From Helicobacter mastomyrinus (GTDB taxonomy: Bacteria > Campylobacterota > Campylobacteria > Campylobacterales > Helicobacteraceae), in the NCBI RefSeq assembly GCF_039555295.1, contig NZ_CP145316.1, forward strand, positions 1,555,788 to 1,619,787: a stretch of 64,000 bases of DNA. Reading direction: 5' to 3'. The position numbers and the translations under genes were made by a program. Numbering within the stretch: the stretch's first letter is position 1; every line of letters starts with the position of its first letter. The notes below the pieces were generated by a model. It was not told where the DNA came from. It was given only the letters and a program-made list of their open reading frames with translations, and searched no databases. Positions 15,581-25,070 of this stretch are shown piece by piece.

Positions 15581-17656
15581 ATGCAAACGCAAATTTCTTT
15601 AAAGCTTATCCCTGAATTGAGCCAATTAAGTAAAGCTATTGATAAAATCACCAAAGATACAAGCGAGGGCTTAAGCAAAGCCATAAATGCCCCCTTAGAC
15701 AAACTCAAGGATAAGTTTAAAATAGAATCCAACATAGGCAAGACATTACAAGGACCTAAATTGCCTACTCAAAGCATTAAGGAGATGCAAACGAAATTAA
15801 AAGAAGCAATGAGAGTAAAACTAGACTTGGATTTAAGTGCAGCGAATGCAAAAATAGATTCTATGCGTTATCAAATACTTGGCACATACGCTACTTTTAA
15901 GGGTATGGTAAGTAAGCCTATTTCAGTGGCTATGGAGTTTGAAAGCTCAATGGCAGATGTGAAAAAGGTAGTAGATTTTGCAAGTAAAGAGGAATTAAAG
16001 GGTTTTGAAAAAGAGATTTGGGAACTCACAAAAACAATCCCACTCGCAGCTAAAGATTTAACCGCAATCGTGGCAAGTGGAGGGCAATTAGGATTAGAAA
16101 AAAATATACTTATCCCTTTTACTGATGTCGTGGCAAAAATGAGCACTGCCTTTGATATGAATACCAGTGAGGCAGGAGATACCATAGCGGGATTAATGAA
16201 AAAAATGGGTATAGGCATTGATGAGGTCAAAGAATTAGGCGATGCTATTAACTATATCGGGGCAAAGAGTGCGGGAAGCCCTAGAGAAGTAGTAGCAATC
16301 TTAGGGCGTATAGGTGGTATGGCAAAGACTATCGGTTTAAGTAGCGAACAAACAGCAGGACTTGCAGGAGCATTTGCTAATATGAAGATTCCAGCCGACC
16401 AAGCAGGGACTGCTATCAATAAAATGTTAAGCGTATTAGGCAATGCCGATGGTGGCACAGCACGATTTCAGAGTGCATTAGAAAAAATAGGCTTAAGCGG
16501 GGAGGAGCTAAAAGAAATAATGAATGATAATCCATTGCAAGGCTTAACTCAAGTGCTAAAATCAATAGGAAATGTAGAGCAAAGTGAAAAAATAGGCATT
16601 CTTAAAAATATGTTTGGAGAGGAAGCGGGACCAAAAATAGCACAAATTACAGAAAATATGGGAGAGTTTGATAAGATTTTAGCCCTTGTGGCAAATAAAG
16701 AGAATTATTTAGGCTCTATGCAAAAAGAATTTGATGAGGTGAGTAATACCACAGCTAATGCAATACAGCTAATGCAAAATAGCCTCACTCGAATAGCTAA
16801 TGCAGTGGGAAGTGTATTTTTACCCCCACTTGCAAGTGCTATGAAAAGTATCGCCTCTGTATCAAGCGAAATAGCGATTTGGCTTGAACGATTTCCTGCA
16901 ATAACAATGGCAATAGGAGCAATAGTTGGCTCTCTTTTTGCCTTAAAAATAGCTTTTATTGCTGTAAAGTCTGCAAGTGCTTTATGGACACTATTCACTT
17001 ATCCTTTAACAAAATCTCTTATCGCTTTAAGATTTACTACCATAGGTAATACCTTATCCCTTGCACGACATCGCATTGCTCTTATATATTCCACCATAGC
17101 TACAAAAGCTTATACTCTAGCTACCTTTGGGGCAAATCTCACCACAAAAGCGTGGGGTATAAGCACTGCATTGTTTGCTAAAGTCTTTAAGGTGAGTATG
17201 TGGAGTGTGAAAGGAGCACTCATCTCAACAGGAATAGGGGCTTTGATAGTAGGTATAGGCTTAGCGATAAGCTATGTTTTAGAGAATTGGGAAAGTATCG
17301 CACCTAAGCTCGTAGCTGTATGGGAATGGATAAAAGAGGCAATATCCCCAGTCGTGCAATGGTTTGAAGAAGTATTTGGCTTTATTGCCAAAGGTATTGA
17401 TAAGATTCTAAGCGGCGCAAGGGCAGTTACTGATTTTTTGGGGATTACAGATTCAGAAGATTCTATGTCAAGCATAAATACACAGGGCTTAGTCGATAGC
17501 ACACTTGCCACGCAAACACAAAATGCCCAAAGCTTCTATAACTCCACACAAAGCAGACAGATTAATGATAACAAAACCATTTATATCACCACAAGTGCTA
17601 ATGCAAATGATGTGGCAAAGGCAATTACAGATTATAGTTATAGCTATGCAGATTGA
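15581..17656 (+). CDS. Tail tape measure protein
   Basis: A 691-residue tape measure protein, which sets tail length and is ejected with DNA. Residues 110-330 contain the TP901-type core: 'VAMEFESSMADVKKVVDF', 'AKDLTAIVASGGQLG', 'STAFDMNTSEAGDTIAGLMKKM', 'AKSAGSPREVVAILGRIGGM', 'EQTAGLAGAFANMKIPADQAGTAINKM'. Central membrane segments follow (MAIGAIVGSLFALKIAFIAV; ALISTGIGALIVGIGLAISYV). It starts after AAAGGAC. It is short for a long-tailed phage, implying a short tail. No gene follows before the likely prophage end. Confidence 0.9.
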   Translation: MQTQISLKLIPELSQLSKAIDKITKDTSEGLSKAINAPLDKLKDKFKIESNIGKTLQGPKLPTQSIKEMQTKLKEAMRVKLDLDLSAANAKIDSMRYQILGTYATFKGMVSKPISVAMEFESSMADVKKVVDFASKEELKGFEKEIWELTKTIPLAAKDLTAIVASGGQLGLEKNILIPFTDVVAKMSTAFDMNTSEAGDTIAGLMKKMGIGIDEVKELGDAINYIGAKSAGSPREVVAILGRIGGMAKTIGLSSEQTAGLAGAFANMKIPADQAGTAINKMLSVLGNADGGTARFQSALEKIGLSGEELKEIMNDNPLQGLTQVLKSIGNVEQSEKIGILKNMFGEEAGPKIAQITENMGEFDKILALVANKENYLGSMQKEFDEVSNTTANAIQLMQNSLTRIANAVGSVFLPPLASAMKSIASVSSEIAIWLERFPAITMAIGAIVGSLFALKIAFIAVKSASALWTLFTYPLTKSLIALRFTTIGNTLSLARHRIALIYSTIATKAYTLATFGANLTTKAWGISTALFAKVFKVSMWSVKGALISTGIGALIVGIGLAISYVLENWESIAPKLVAVWEWIKEAISPVVQWFEEVFGFIAKGIDKILSGARAVTDFLGITDSEDSMSSINTQGLVDSTLATQTQNAQSFYNSTQSRQINDNKTIYITTSANANDVAKAITDYSYSYAD

Positions 17657-17753
17657 TAAGACATAATGCTTATAGAAATTTTAGAATATGCGGGGACAGA
17701 TTGGGGACATAATAAAGTTTAAAGCGTGTATATCGTGGTTTGTTAAGAAAAAT

Positions 17754-17776
17754 ATTGAATCCCTTCCTCTCTGCCA
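17754..17776 (+). other. Possible right attachment site, tRNA-Ser 3'-like sequence
   Basis: ATTGAATCCCTTCCTCTCTGCCA resembles the T-loop, acceptor strand and CCA end of a tRNA-Ser, without the rest of a tRNA. It lies about 100 bases after the last phage gene. Prophages that integrate into tRNA genes leave such a copy. The left copy is outside the window, so this is a candidate only. Confidence 0.4.
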
Positions 17777-18407
17777 TAGATTTAACTTTCAAACCTTAAA
17801 TTATCACTTACTAAGTTTCCATCTTTGCTTATTTTTATTTTTCTATAAGATTAAGGTAAGTACAAGCGCACAAGCATTTTAGGTGAATACTTATTTTCCT
17901 CTACAAAAAGAATTTTTTGTTGCTCTCAATTATGGATATTTTGTGGTTTCTCCTTGCATATTCATATCTTATCCAAAAACTTTCCCTTTCCACAGAAAAG
18001 TCCCTTTTTTTTCTTTATTATGGAAGTTTTATCTTCTTAATTTTCCCTTCCAGTCTCCCTCATATAAAAGAGAGCCGTAGATTTTGCGGCTTAGGCTTTT
18101 CTACCCCCCCCCCCTTTTTTTTTCTTAGCTAAGAGAGGGAAATAGAGAATCTAATCTTCATAAATTTAAGGAGGTGAAAATTCTGTTGTTGAGGGCTTAT
18201 AGGGTGGAAATTGTTTTGTAAAAAGTATCACTTATATTAATTTATATTATTTTAAAATATAATATAATTCAAAATAATATTCAATAATCTCACTAAAAAT
18301 GTATAAAATAGTATATAAAATAATATAAATGACAATAAAATGTAAAAAAATTGATTTAAAAAAAAATGATACAATGTTCTTTCCATTCTAAAAAAAAGGA
18401 GTAAAAA
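17777..18407. other. AT-rich intergenic region, prophage to host
   Basis: No convincing gene is visible. It is T-rich on the plus strand up to 18060. It contains a short stem (AGCCG/CGGCT, 18073-18091), an adjoining C11-T9 tract (18104-18123), and an unattended strong ribosome-binding-like sequence (AAGGAGGTGA near 18170) followed only by a very short frame. The last 200 bases are extremely AT-rich and contain an extended -10 (TGATACAAT, 18367-18375) for the outer membrane protein gene. Confidence 0.5.
18104..18123 (+). repeat. C11-T9 homopolymer tract
   Basis: Eleven C residues followed by nine T residues lie about 285 bases upstream of the outer membrane protein start. It is in noncoding DNA and could change length, but it is too far upstream to sit between the usual promoter boxes of that gene. 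Confidence 0.85.
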
Positions 18408-19130
18408 ATGAAGGATTGGTTAAAAATAGGTTTGCTGTTGCTTTGCTGCTTACATACAGCGGCATTAGCTAATGAGGAGGATGAAAAAAGCGAGAGTGGG
18501 AATGAAAAATCTCAATGGACAGATTATCAAAAGGCAAAAGAAATCATCAAAAAGCACCAAGAATCCATCAATAAAAAGAGTACAGATGAAAAAACAGGAT
18601 TTCTTGTGGGTGTAAGTCTTGGAGGAGGATTACCTTATAGCAATAGCACAACAGGAAGTAGCGATAGTATTAGTTCGTTTGCTGCAACTGCAGGGCTTAT
18701 GGGAGGTTATCAAAAGTTCCTTAGCCCGCAATCAGGATTTCGCGCTTATCTTAATGTGAATTCAGGCAATGGATTTGCTTCAAGTAAGGGTGCTAATGCT
18801 GAACTCGCCACACAAACTTTCATCTTAGTTGGTTTAAACATTGATGCTATGGTAGGTATGAGCATTGGAGAAGATAAAACAAGTAGTCTTGGTTTGATCG
18901 GTGGGCTTGGATATGCTGTGCTTATGTATAAAGACAATTTTTCTGGACAAGATGGTATAAAAACTGGTCCATTAATTAATGCGGGAGTGTTTTTAAGTGT
19001 AGGTAAACATCGCTTTGAAGTCCTTGCCAAAATATTGCCTATAGATTATACTAATGTGCAAACTGATGCAGGTGCTAACACATCTTTCACAAATGTTTTA
19101 GGCACATTGGGTTATTCGTATGTATTCTAG
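18408..19130 (+). CDS. Outer membrane beta-barrel protein
   Basis: A 240-residue secreted protein. A signal peptide 'MKDWLKIGLLLLCCLHTAAL' with cleavage near ALA-NE is followed by a charged helical segment (residues 22-62). A barrel of alternating strands follows: 'TGFLVGVSLGGGLPY', 'GFRAYLNVNSGNG', 'LGLIGGLGYAVLMY', 'HRFEVLAKILPIDY'. It ends in 'GTLGYSYVF', the aromatic C-terminus recognised by the Bam complex. The layout fits Helicobacter outer membrane protein families. It has a good GGAG site. It stands alone between the prophage end and metE. Confidence 0.75.
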   Translation: MKDWLKIGLLLLCCLHTAALANEEDEKSESGNEKSQWTDYQKAKEIIKKHQESINKKSTDEKTGFLVGVSLGGGLPYSNSTTGSSDSISSFAATAGLMGGYQKFLSPQSGFRAYLNVNSGNGFASSKGANAELATQTFILVGLNIDAMVGMSIGEDKTSSLGLIGGLGYAVLMYKDNFSGQDGIKTGPLINAGVFLSVGKHRFEVLAKILPIDYTNVQTDAGANTSFTNVLGTLGYSYVF

Positions 19131-19153
19131 CTTAGTTTTTAATTATCGCGCTG

Positions 19154-19202
19154 TTATATTGCCACGGCGCGTATTCCTCTTCGTGGGGAGTGGGCAATAT
19201 AA
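19154..19202 (+). terminator. Hairpin after the outer membrane protein gene
   Basis: TTATATTGCC (19154-19163) and GGCAATATAA (19193-19202) form ten base pairs around a loop that itself has a CCACG/CGTGG stem. It starts 24 bases after the stop codon. No U-run follows directly; a C9 tract and then a T-run appear at 19214-19229. Confidence 0.45.
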
Positions 19203-19615
19203 ATGATTGTAAGCCCCCCCCCGCTTTTTTACATTATGCTTTAATACTCGTAGTAGGCTTGACCTACACACTATTTATTTCAACTACCCTTGCCGTTGCT
19301 AAGGATTTGTTCGATAAAACTTTACTTGATAAAGAAAATAGCAGCTTAGCTACAACAGTGTAGAAAATAAATTCTATACTTTGGATATCTCCATATTGAC
19401 TTTGCAATGTTTTGTCATTTTTTGCTTTCAAACGCAAAATTTAAATTACATATTGTAATGCTACTTTTTGTATCCTACTTTAGAATCCCTATTTTTAGGT
19501 ATATAGATGTATTTACAAGCAATAAAAGCCGTAAATCTATAAACAAAAAATTTAAATTACATATTGTATTTATAAATTTTTGGTAAAAATACAAAAAAAT
19601 TCAAAAAGGAGTTAT
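19203..19615. promoter_or_regulatory. metE upstream region with repeated palindromic motif
   Basis: No gene is visible. A 21-base sequence (AAATTTAAATTACATATTGTA) occurs exactly twice, at 19437-19457 and 19548-19568. The first copy continues to make the palindrome ATTACA-TAT-TGTAAT (19445-19459); the second copy has one change. The second ends 47 bases before the metE ATG. This suggests a transcription factor site that controls metE-metF. A C9 tract lies at 19214-19222. A segment near 19345 (TAGCTACAACAGTGTAG) resembles one near 60,950. Confidence 0.55.
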
Positions 19616-21874
19616 ATGAGTAGCATTTTAGGATTCCCACGTATTGGGAAAAATAGAGAGTTAAAAAAGGCGTTGGAGAGCTTTTGGGGCGGGAAGTGTA
19701 GTCAGCAGGAATTAGATTCAGTAGCAAAAACACTCCGTGCTAAGCATTGGGAGCTGCAAAAAGGGCTTGATTATGTGTGTGTAAATGATTTTAGCTTTTA
19801 TGATAATGTATTGGATTTAGCCTATGCGCTTGGGTGCAAACCAGCGAGATTTAAGCACTTAAGCGGTTTAGAGGGGTATTTTGCGATGGCGCGAGGACAT
19901 AAAGATGGCGTGGCTTGTGAAATGACAAAATGGTTTAACACAAACTATCATTATGTTGTGCCAGAGCTTAGCATTGATGATGAGTATAAAGCCGATGCGA
20001 CTAGCATTATCGCGCAATACAAAGAAGCAAAGGCATTGGGCTATAATCCAAAGATTCAGCTCATTGGCGTTTTCACATTTTTTGCTTTGAGTAAGATTAT
20101 CAAGGGCGAGCCACAAGCGGTATTTAAAAAGTTAAAAAGCGCGTATTTTGACTTAATTGAGCAAATTGCCACGCTTGATTCACAAGTTTTGGTGGAATTT
20201 AGTGAGCCTATTTTTGTTAAAGGCTTTAATGCGGGTATCTTTGGCTTGGAGTGTTCTCAAGGGGGAAGTGCGATTGAGTGTATGTATAATAACATCACGC
20301 AAAAGGGCATTAAGGCGGTTGTAAGCACATTTTTTGAGCATAGCAACGAGCTAACTGAGATTCTGCTAAAAACCAATATCTATGGCATAGGGCTTGACTT
20401 TATCGCAGGAGCAAAGAATATAGAGAGTTTAGAATCTATTGCTAAAAGCGATAAGGTGCTGTATGCGGGGGTGATTGATGGGCGCAATATTTGGGTGGCA
20501 GATTTAGAATCTAAACTTGCCCTTTTAGATTCTATAAGCCGCATTGTCCCTAAGGAGCGTATCGTGGTGAGTGCGTCTTGCTCACTCTTACATGTGCCTT
20601 TTAGCAAAGAGGGCGAGGATAAGATAGAGGCAGAGATTCTCTCTTGGCTTAGCTTTGCGTGTGAGAAAATACAAGAAATCTGCGTTTTAGAGAATGCCTT
20701 TAAGGGCGGGAATGAGGAGGCATTTTTGCAAGAAAATAAGCGCATTAACCTCTTGCGTAAAAATTCTACTAAAACCAATAACGCGGCTATCCGTCAACGT
20801 GTAAAAAACTACACACAAAAGCAACGCAAAGAATCTTTTGCAGAGCGCATTAAGATTCAAAAAGCGCATTTTAACTTCCCTATTTTGCCTACTACGACTA
20901 TTGGCTCATTCCCTCAAACAAGTGAGATTCGCACATTGCGTCAAGGATATAAAAAAGGTGAAATCACTAAGGCACAATATGAGGAGGGCATAAAAACTTA
21001 TATCAAGGATTGTGTGAAATTCCAAGAGGAGATAGGCATTGATGTACTTGTGCACGGAGAGCCAGAGCGCAATGATATGGTGGAATACTTTGGTGAGCAG
21101 CTAGATGGCTTTACATTTAGTGCTAATGCGTGGGTGCAAAGCTATGGAAGCCGCTGCGTGAAGCCACCTATCATTTTTGGGGATATTCATCGTCCTAAAC
21201 CTATGACAATTGATTGGATAAGCTTTGCTCAAAGCCTCACAAGCAAGGTAATGAAGGGTATGCTCACAGGTCCTGTTACGATTCTTAACTGGAGTTTTGT
21301 GCGCGATGATCTGCCACGAAGTGAAGTATGTGAGCAAATCGCGCTTTGTATCGCTGATGAGATTGATGATTTGCAAAAAGCAGGGATTAAAATCATACAA
21401 GTTGATGAGGCGGCGTTTAAAGAAGGCTATCCTTTGAGAGGGGAAAATATCAAAGCATACGAGGATTGGGCGCTAGAGTGTTTTAAAACCTCTACTGCCA
21501 TAGCAGCGGCAGAAACGCAGATTCACACGCATATGTGTTATAGCGATTTTAATGATATTATTAAAACCATTGAAGCCCTTGATGCTGATGTGATAAGTAT
21601 TGAGACAGCGCGAAGTGGCAATAAACTCCTTAGAATCTTTAAAGAGGTGGGCTATACACACGAAGTAGGACCGGGCGTATATGATATACACAGCCCTAGA
21701 ATCCCAAGTGTCGTAGAGCTAGAGGCGCAAATCAAAGCCTTGCTTGAAGTGCTACCTAAAGAGCAATTATGGGTAAATCCCGATTGCGGGCTTAAGACAA
21801 GAAAATGGGAGGAAGTTAAGCCTAGCTTAGCTAATATCGTTGAAGCCGTGAAAAAAGTGCGCTCTAGCTTGTAG
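19616..21874 (+). CDS. metE: Cobalamin-independent methionine synthase
   Basis: About 752 residues. The enzyme transfers a methyl group from 5-methyltetrahydropteroyl-triglutamate to homocysteine, the last step of methionine synthesis, in the cytoplasm. The start at ATG 19616 follows AAAAAGGAG and gives the family N-terminus 'MSSILGFPRIGKNRELKKAL'. The C-terminal catalytic domain begins near 'LPTTTIGSFPQTSEIR' and holds the zinc ligands in 'THMCYSDFNDI', 'IETARSG' and 'NPDCGLKTRKW'. The length is normal for MetE. metF follows after 32 bases, so both likely form one transcript. Confidence 0.97.
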   Translation: MSSILGFPRIGKNRELKKALESFWGGKCSQQELDSVAKTLRAKHWELQKGLDYVCVNDFSFYDNVLDLAYALGCKPARFKHLSGLEGYFAMARGHKDGVACEMTKWFNTNYHYVVPELSIDDEYKADATSIIAQYKEAKALGYNPKIQLIGVFTFFALSKIIKGEPQAVFKKLKSAYFDLIEQIATLDSQVLVEFSEPIFVKGFNAGIFGLECSQGGSAIECMYNNITQKGIKAVVSTFFEHSNELTEILLKTNIYGIGLDFIAGAKNIESLESIAKSDKVLYAGVIDGRNIWVADLESKLALLDSISRIVPKERIVVSASCSLLHVPFSKEGEDKIEAEILSWLSFACEKIQEICVLENAFKGGNEEAFLQENKRINLLRKNSTKTNNAAIRQRVKNYTQKQRKESFAERIKIQKAHFNFPILPTTTIGSFPQTSEIRTLRQGYKKGEITKAQYEEGIKTYIKDCVKFQEEIGIDVLVHGEPERNDMVEYFGEQLDGFTFSANAWVQSYGSRCVKPPIIFGDIHRPKPMTIDWISFAQSLTSKVMKGMLTGPVTILNWSFVRDDLPRSEVCEQIALCIADEIDDLQKAGIKIIQVDEAAFKEGYPLRGENIKAYEDWALECFKTSTAIAAAETQIHTHMCYSDFNDIIKTIEALDADVISIETARSGNKLLRIFKEVGYTHEVGPGVYDIHSPRIPSVVELEAQIKALLEVLPKEQLWVNPDCGLKTRKWEEVKPSLANIVEAVKKVRSSL

Positions 21875-21906
21875 AATCCGCTTTTGAAACACAGCAAGGG
21901 GCAGAG

Positions 21907-22812
21907 ATGAATGTAGAATCTGTGATAGAAAAGATTCAATCTAGGCAGTCTTTTTTAAGCTTAGAAATCTCGCCAAGTCTAAGTGCTAGGCTTGGCACGC
22001 AGCTTATAGAGCAGCTGCAAGACACGCAAGGTGTTGATGCCTTTGTTTGCACAGATTCGCCTCTAGCGCGATTGAAGCCGTCATCGATTCTAAGCTCTAT
22101 CAAATTACAGCAAAAATTTAATAAGGTAGTCATCTGCACGCTTTCTATGCGTGATAGGAACTCTATTGCCCTTTGCGGCGATCTTTTAGCCGCTAATGAA
22201 TTTGGTTTGCGCACCTTTCTAACACTCACGGGCGATAATATTAAGCTTGGGGATTGTGCGGAGGCAAAGGGGGTATTTGAGGATAATGCCTTGAAGCTTG
22301 GCTCTATCATCGATGGGCTAAATGCAGGTAAAGCGATAAATGGCAAAATGCTCAAAGAGAGCGTAGATAGAATCTATAATTTTCAAGTCATCAACGCCTA
22401 TGCAAATAATCCTCAAAGTCTTATTAATAAGATTCACAAAAAGCTAAACGCTTCTCAAGTTTATGCGCTTTTTACCCAACCGGTATATTCACTAGAGGCA
22501 GCGGAGTTTCTGCTCACACATTTAGAAAGGTATAACGCACAGCAAGGCACTGCTTGTGCGCTCATACTTGGATTTTTTCCGGTGATGAGCTACAAGGGGG
22601 CAATTTTTTTGCGTGATAAATTGCCCGGGGTGTATATTCCTAATGAATGGGTGCAAAAGCTTGAAAAGGCGCATAATGTGGGTGTAGAGGAGGAGAAAAA
22701 GGTAGGCTTAGACATTTCTTTAAATCTCTTTAATGCACTAAAAACTCTACATAATAAATTCCACTTTATGAGTGCTAAACCGAGTTTGTTTAAGGCGTTT
22801 GTGCGAGGTTGA
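21907..22812 (+). CDS. metF: Methylenetetrahydrofolate reductase-like protein
   Basis: A 301-residue protein of the methylenetetrahydrofolate reductase family, which makes 5-methyl-THF, the methyl donor for MetE. Family regions seen: 'QSFLSLEISPSLSARLG' at the N-terminus, 'MRDRNSIALCGDLLAANEFGLRTFLTLTGDNI' in the middle, and 'YALFTQPVYSLEAAEFLL' with 'LGFFPVMSY' near the end. The sequence is divergent from the enterobacterial type and nearer the reductase half of bifunctional enzymes. Operon position behind metE supports the call. GGGGCAGAG precedes ATG. Confidence 0.75.
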   Translation: MNVESVIEKIQSRQSFLSLEISPSLSARLGTQLIEQLQDTQGVDAFVCTDSPLARLKPSSILSSIKLQQKFNKVVICTLSMRDRNSIALCGDLLAANEFGLRTFLTLTGDNIKLGDCAEAKGVFEDNALKLGSIIDGLNAGKAINGKMLKESVDRIYNFQVINAYANNPQSLINKIHKKLNASQVYALFTQPVYSLEAAEFLLTHLERYNAQQGTACALILGFFPVMSYKGAIFLRDKLPGVYIPNEWVQKLEKAHNVGVEEEKKVGLDISLNLFNALKTLHNKFHFMSAKPSLFKAFVRG

Positions 22813-22912
22813 GGTATAAAACAAGGCAATTTAGAAGTTTGTCATTTATCTTTTAGGCTATTAGCAAAAATGTGGCATAATGCGCCATTCATTTTTAACA
22901 AAAGGAGAAATG

Positions 22913-23605
22913 ATGGGACTTTATGACAGAAATTATATGAGCAATACACACGCTTCAGCAGAGAGTGTTGCCGCTCAGGATAGTGCATTGGTAAGGTTTG
23001 TGAAAACAACTTACATCTTTTTTGCTGCAAGTTTGTTTTTTGCGTTTATTGGGGCGATGGTAGGTTTTATGAATCTTCAAATGGTGTTTGAAAATCGTAT
23101 GGTTATTTTCATCGCTGAAATCGCAGCTCTCTTTGGCTTGATGTTTTCTCGCTCTAAACCGGGCTTAAACATCGCTATGCTCTTTATCTTTACAACACTT
23201 ACAGGTTTGGCTATTACGCCTCTTGTAGCTATGGTAGCACTCAAGGCAGGCGCAGGTGCGGTGGCTATGGCATTTGCGATGAGTACTATCATATTTGGTG
23301 TGATGAGCATTTTTGGTATCAAAACACGCAAAGATTTGGCTAATATGGGTAAAATGCTTTTTATTGCATTAATCGTTGTTGCCGTTTGCTCAATCGTTAA
23401 TATTTTCTTTGGCAGCTCTATGTTTCAAGTGCTTATCTCAAGCGCGGCAGCGATACTCTTTAGCGTATATGTTGCTTATGATACACAAAATATTATCCGT
23501 GGTTTATACACAAGCCCTGTTGATGCGGCTATCAGCTTGTATCTTGATTTCTATAATATTTTTGTATCTTTACTTTCACTCATTGGTCTTACCAATAGAG
23601 ATTAA
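22913..23605 (+). CDS. Bax inhibitor-1 (BI-1/YccA) family membrane protein
   Basis: About 230 residues with seven membrane helices, matching the BI-1/YccA family. I start at the second of two ATGs (22913) because of its spacing from AAAGGAG. The first helix is 'TTYIFFAASLFFAFIGAMVGFM'. The C-terminal family region reads 'VYVAYDTQNIIRGLYTSPVDAAISLYLDFYNIFVSLLSLIG', including the conserved Asp pair. Members modulate membrane proteases or ion leak; the exact role is unknown. It is followed by a perfect palindrome that looks like a terminator. Confidence 0.85.
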   Translation: MGLYDRNYMSNTHASAESVAAQDSALVRFVKTTYIFFAASLFFAFIGAMVGFMNLQMVFENRMVIFIAEIAALFGLMFSRSKPGLNIAMLFIFTTLTGLAITPLVAMVALKAGAGAVAMAFAMSTIIFGVMSIFGIKTRKDLANMGKMLFIALIVVAVCSIVNIFFGSSMFQVLISSAAAILFSVYVAYDTQNIIRGLYTSPVDAAISLYLDFYNIFVSLLSLIGLTNRD

Positions 23606-23606
23606 A

Positions 23607-23632
23607 TATACTGGGAGAATTCTCCCAGTATA
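23607..23632 (+). terminator. Perfect palindrome terminator after the BI-1 gene
   Basis: A 26-base perfect palindrome with the core CTGGGAGAATTCTCCCAG lies two bases after the stop codon. A T-rich stretch follows about 15 bases later. It is likely a factor-independent terminator, although the central bases would form the loop. Confidence 0.7.
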
Positions 23633-23792
23633 GCGCTTCCTCTCTTCTTTTTCTTAAGCTTAGCTATAAACTCTCGATAATACTTACTTTATTATATAAG
23701 GTGCTTTATATATCCCTTTGGGAATAAAAAATGCTTTTTGACTACCATATGTGATAGATTAAAAGTGATGAATTTGTAAGCAAAGGAAAGCT

Positions 23793-25061
23793 ATGATTGA
23801 TACAAAGGCGTTGGTGAATGATTTTGAAGTAATTAGTCAAAAGCTTAGTATTAAAAAAGTAAGCAAAGAATTGCTCAATGAGCTAAAAAATATTACTATT
23901 GAGTATAAAACCTGCAAACAAGAGCTTGAGAATCTCCAAGCCTTTCAAAATAAAACCTCCAAACTCTTTGGCACATATAAAAGAGAGCAAAAAGATGTAA
24001 GTGAGCTAAAAGCAGCCCTTGATAGTAATAAAATTGCCATCAGCGAAAGAGAATCCACGCTTAACGCCATAGAGGCAAAACTGCAAGATTTTCTCTACAC
24101 TATCCCTAATTTGCCTGATAGTGCCACTCCTATGGGAGAAGATGAAAATGATAATGTAGAGTTAAGACGCATTCTTACTCCTAAGAGCTTTGACTTTACT
24201 CCTAAAGAGCATTGGGAGCTAGGCGCGGCGAATGGTTGGATAGATTTTGAATCTGGTGTGAAACTTGCTAAAAGCCGCTTTTCCGTGCTGCGAGGTATGG
24301 GAGCTAGGCTCAATCGAGCGTTGATTAATTTTATGCTAGACTATAATGAAAAAGCCGGATTTGAATCTGTGGTAACGCCTGTGATTGTCAATGCCCGAGC
24401 ACTCTTTGGCACAGGGCAGTTGCCTAAGTTTGAAAACGATATGTTTAAGGTGGATTCTCAATTTGACGATGAGGAGAGTGAAAATGATTTGTATCTCATC
24501 TCCACAGCGGAAATCACGCTTGCCAATCTCTACCAAGATAGCATTATCCCAAGTGAGAATCTCCCTATTATGCTTACTGCGCATACGCCCTGCTTTCGCA
24601 AAGAGGCGGGAAGCGCGGGACGTGACACAAGGGGTATGATAAGGCAGCATCAATTTGATAAGGTAGAGCTTGTAGCTATCACGCACCCTAGCCAAAGTGA
24701 AGCAATGCAGGAAAAAATGGTGCAAACAGCAGGTGGGATTTTAAGTGCGCTTCATCTCCCTTATCGCTTAGTACAGCTTTGTGGCGGGGATTTGGGTTTT
24801 AGCGCGAGTAATACGATTGATATTGAAGTGTGGCTACCCGGGCAAAATTGCTATCGTGAGATTAGCTCTATTTCAAATACGCGGGATTTTCAAGCAAGGA
24901 GGGCAAAGATTCGCTATAAAGAAAATGGTAAAAATGCCCTCGCACATACGCTTAATGGCTCATCTTTAGCCGTTGGGCGCACTCTCATTGCGATTATGGA
25001 AAATTATCAACAAGCTGATGGGAGTATTGCTATCCCTGAAGTGTTGCAAAAGTATCTCTAG
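23793..25061 (+). CDS. serS: Seryl-tRNA synthetase
   Basis: A 422-residue class II synthetase that charges tRNA-Ser. The N-terminal coiled-coil arm (residues 25-100) binds the long variable arm of the tRNA. Motif 2 is '[24 protein letters not shown]', and motif 3 is '[21 protein letters not shown]'. The length is normal. It starts after AAAGGAAAG. pflB follows after nine bases, the same neighbour as in Campylobacter and Helicobacter. Confidence 0.97.
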   Translation: MIDTKALVNDFEVISQKLSIKKVSKELLNELKNITIEYKTCKQELENLQAFQNKTSKLFGTYKREQKDVSELKAALDSNKIAISERESTLNAIEAKLQDFLYTIPNLPDSATPMGEDENDNVELRRILTPKSFDFTPKEHWELGAANGWIDFESGVKLAKSRFSVLRGMGARLNRALINFMLDYNEKAGFESVVTPVIVNARALFGTGQLPKFENDMFKVDSQFDDEESENDLYLISTAEITLANLYQDSIIPSENLPIMLTAHTPCFRKEAGSAGRDTRGMIRQHQFDKVELVAITHPSQSEAMQEKMVQTAGGILSALHLPYRLVQLCGGDLGFSASNTIDIEVWLPGQNCYREISSISNTRDFQARRAKIRYKENGKNALAHTLNGSSLAVGRTLIAIMENYQQADGSIAIPEVLQKYL

Positions 25062-25070
25062 GGGTATGTT

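Larger units (their letters stand above)
1..17776. mobile_element. Contractile-tail prophage, structural half and right end
   Basis: A continuous run of phage morphogenesis genes fills this stretch: capsid, baseplate W/J/I, fibre, lysis genes, sheath, tube, tail assembly, X, D, U and tape measure. The sheath plus tube plus W/J/I set is typical of P2/Mu-like myoviruses. Integrase, terminase, portal and replication genes are not visible, so they should lie left of the window. The right end is placed at a tRNA-Ser-like 3' sequence (17754-17776), after which genes look like host genes. Main structural frames appear intact. The boundary is inferred because the partner attachment site cannot be seen. 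Confidence 0.85.

Noticed and set aside
17667-17720. Short ORF (MLIEILEYAGTDWGHNKV) after the tape measure gene
   Set aside because: Only 18 residues, without a strong ribosome site. It may be a remnant of a tail gene but cannot be supported.
18170-18225. Strong ribosome-binding-like sequence AAGGAGGTGA with a TTG codon after it
   Set aside because: The frame closes after about ten codons; no protein can be supported.
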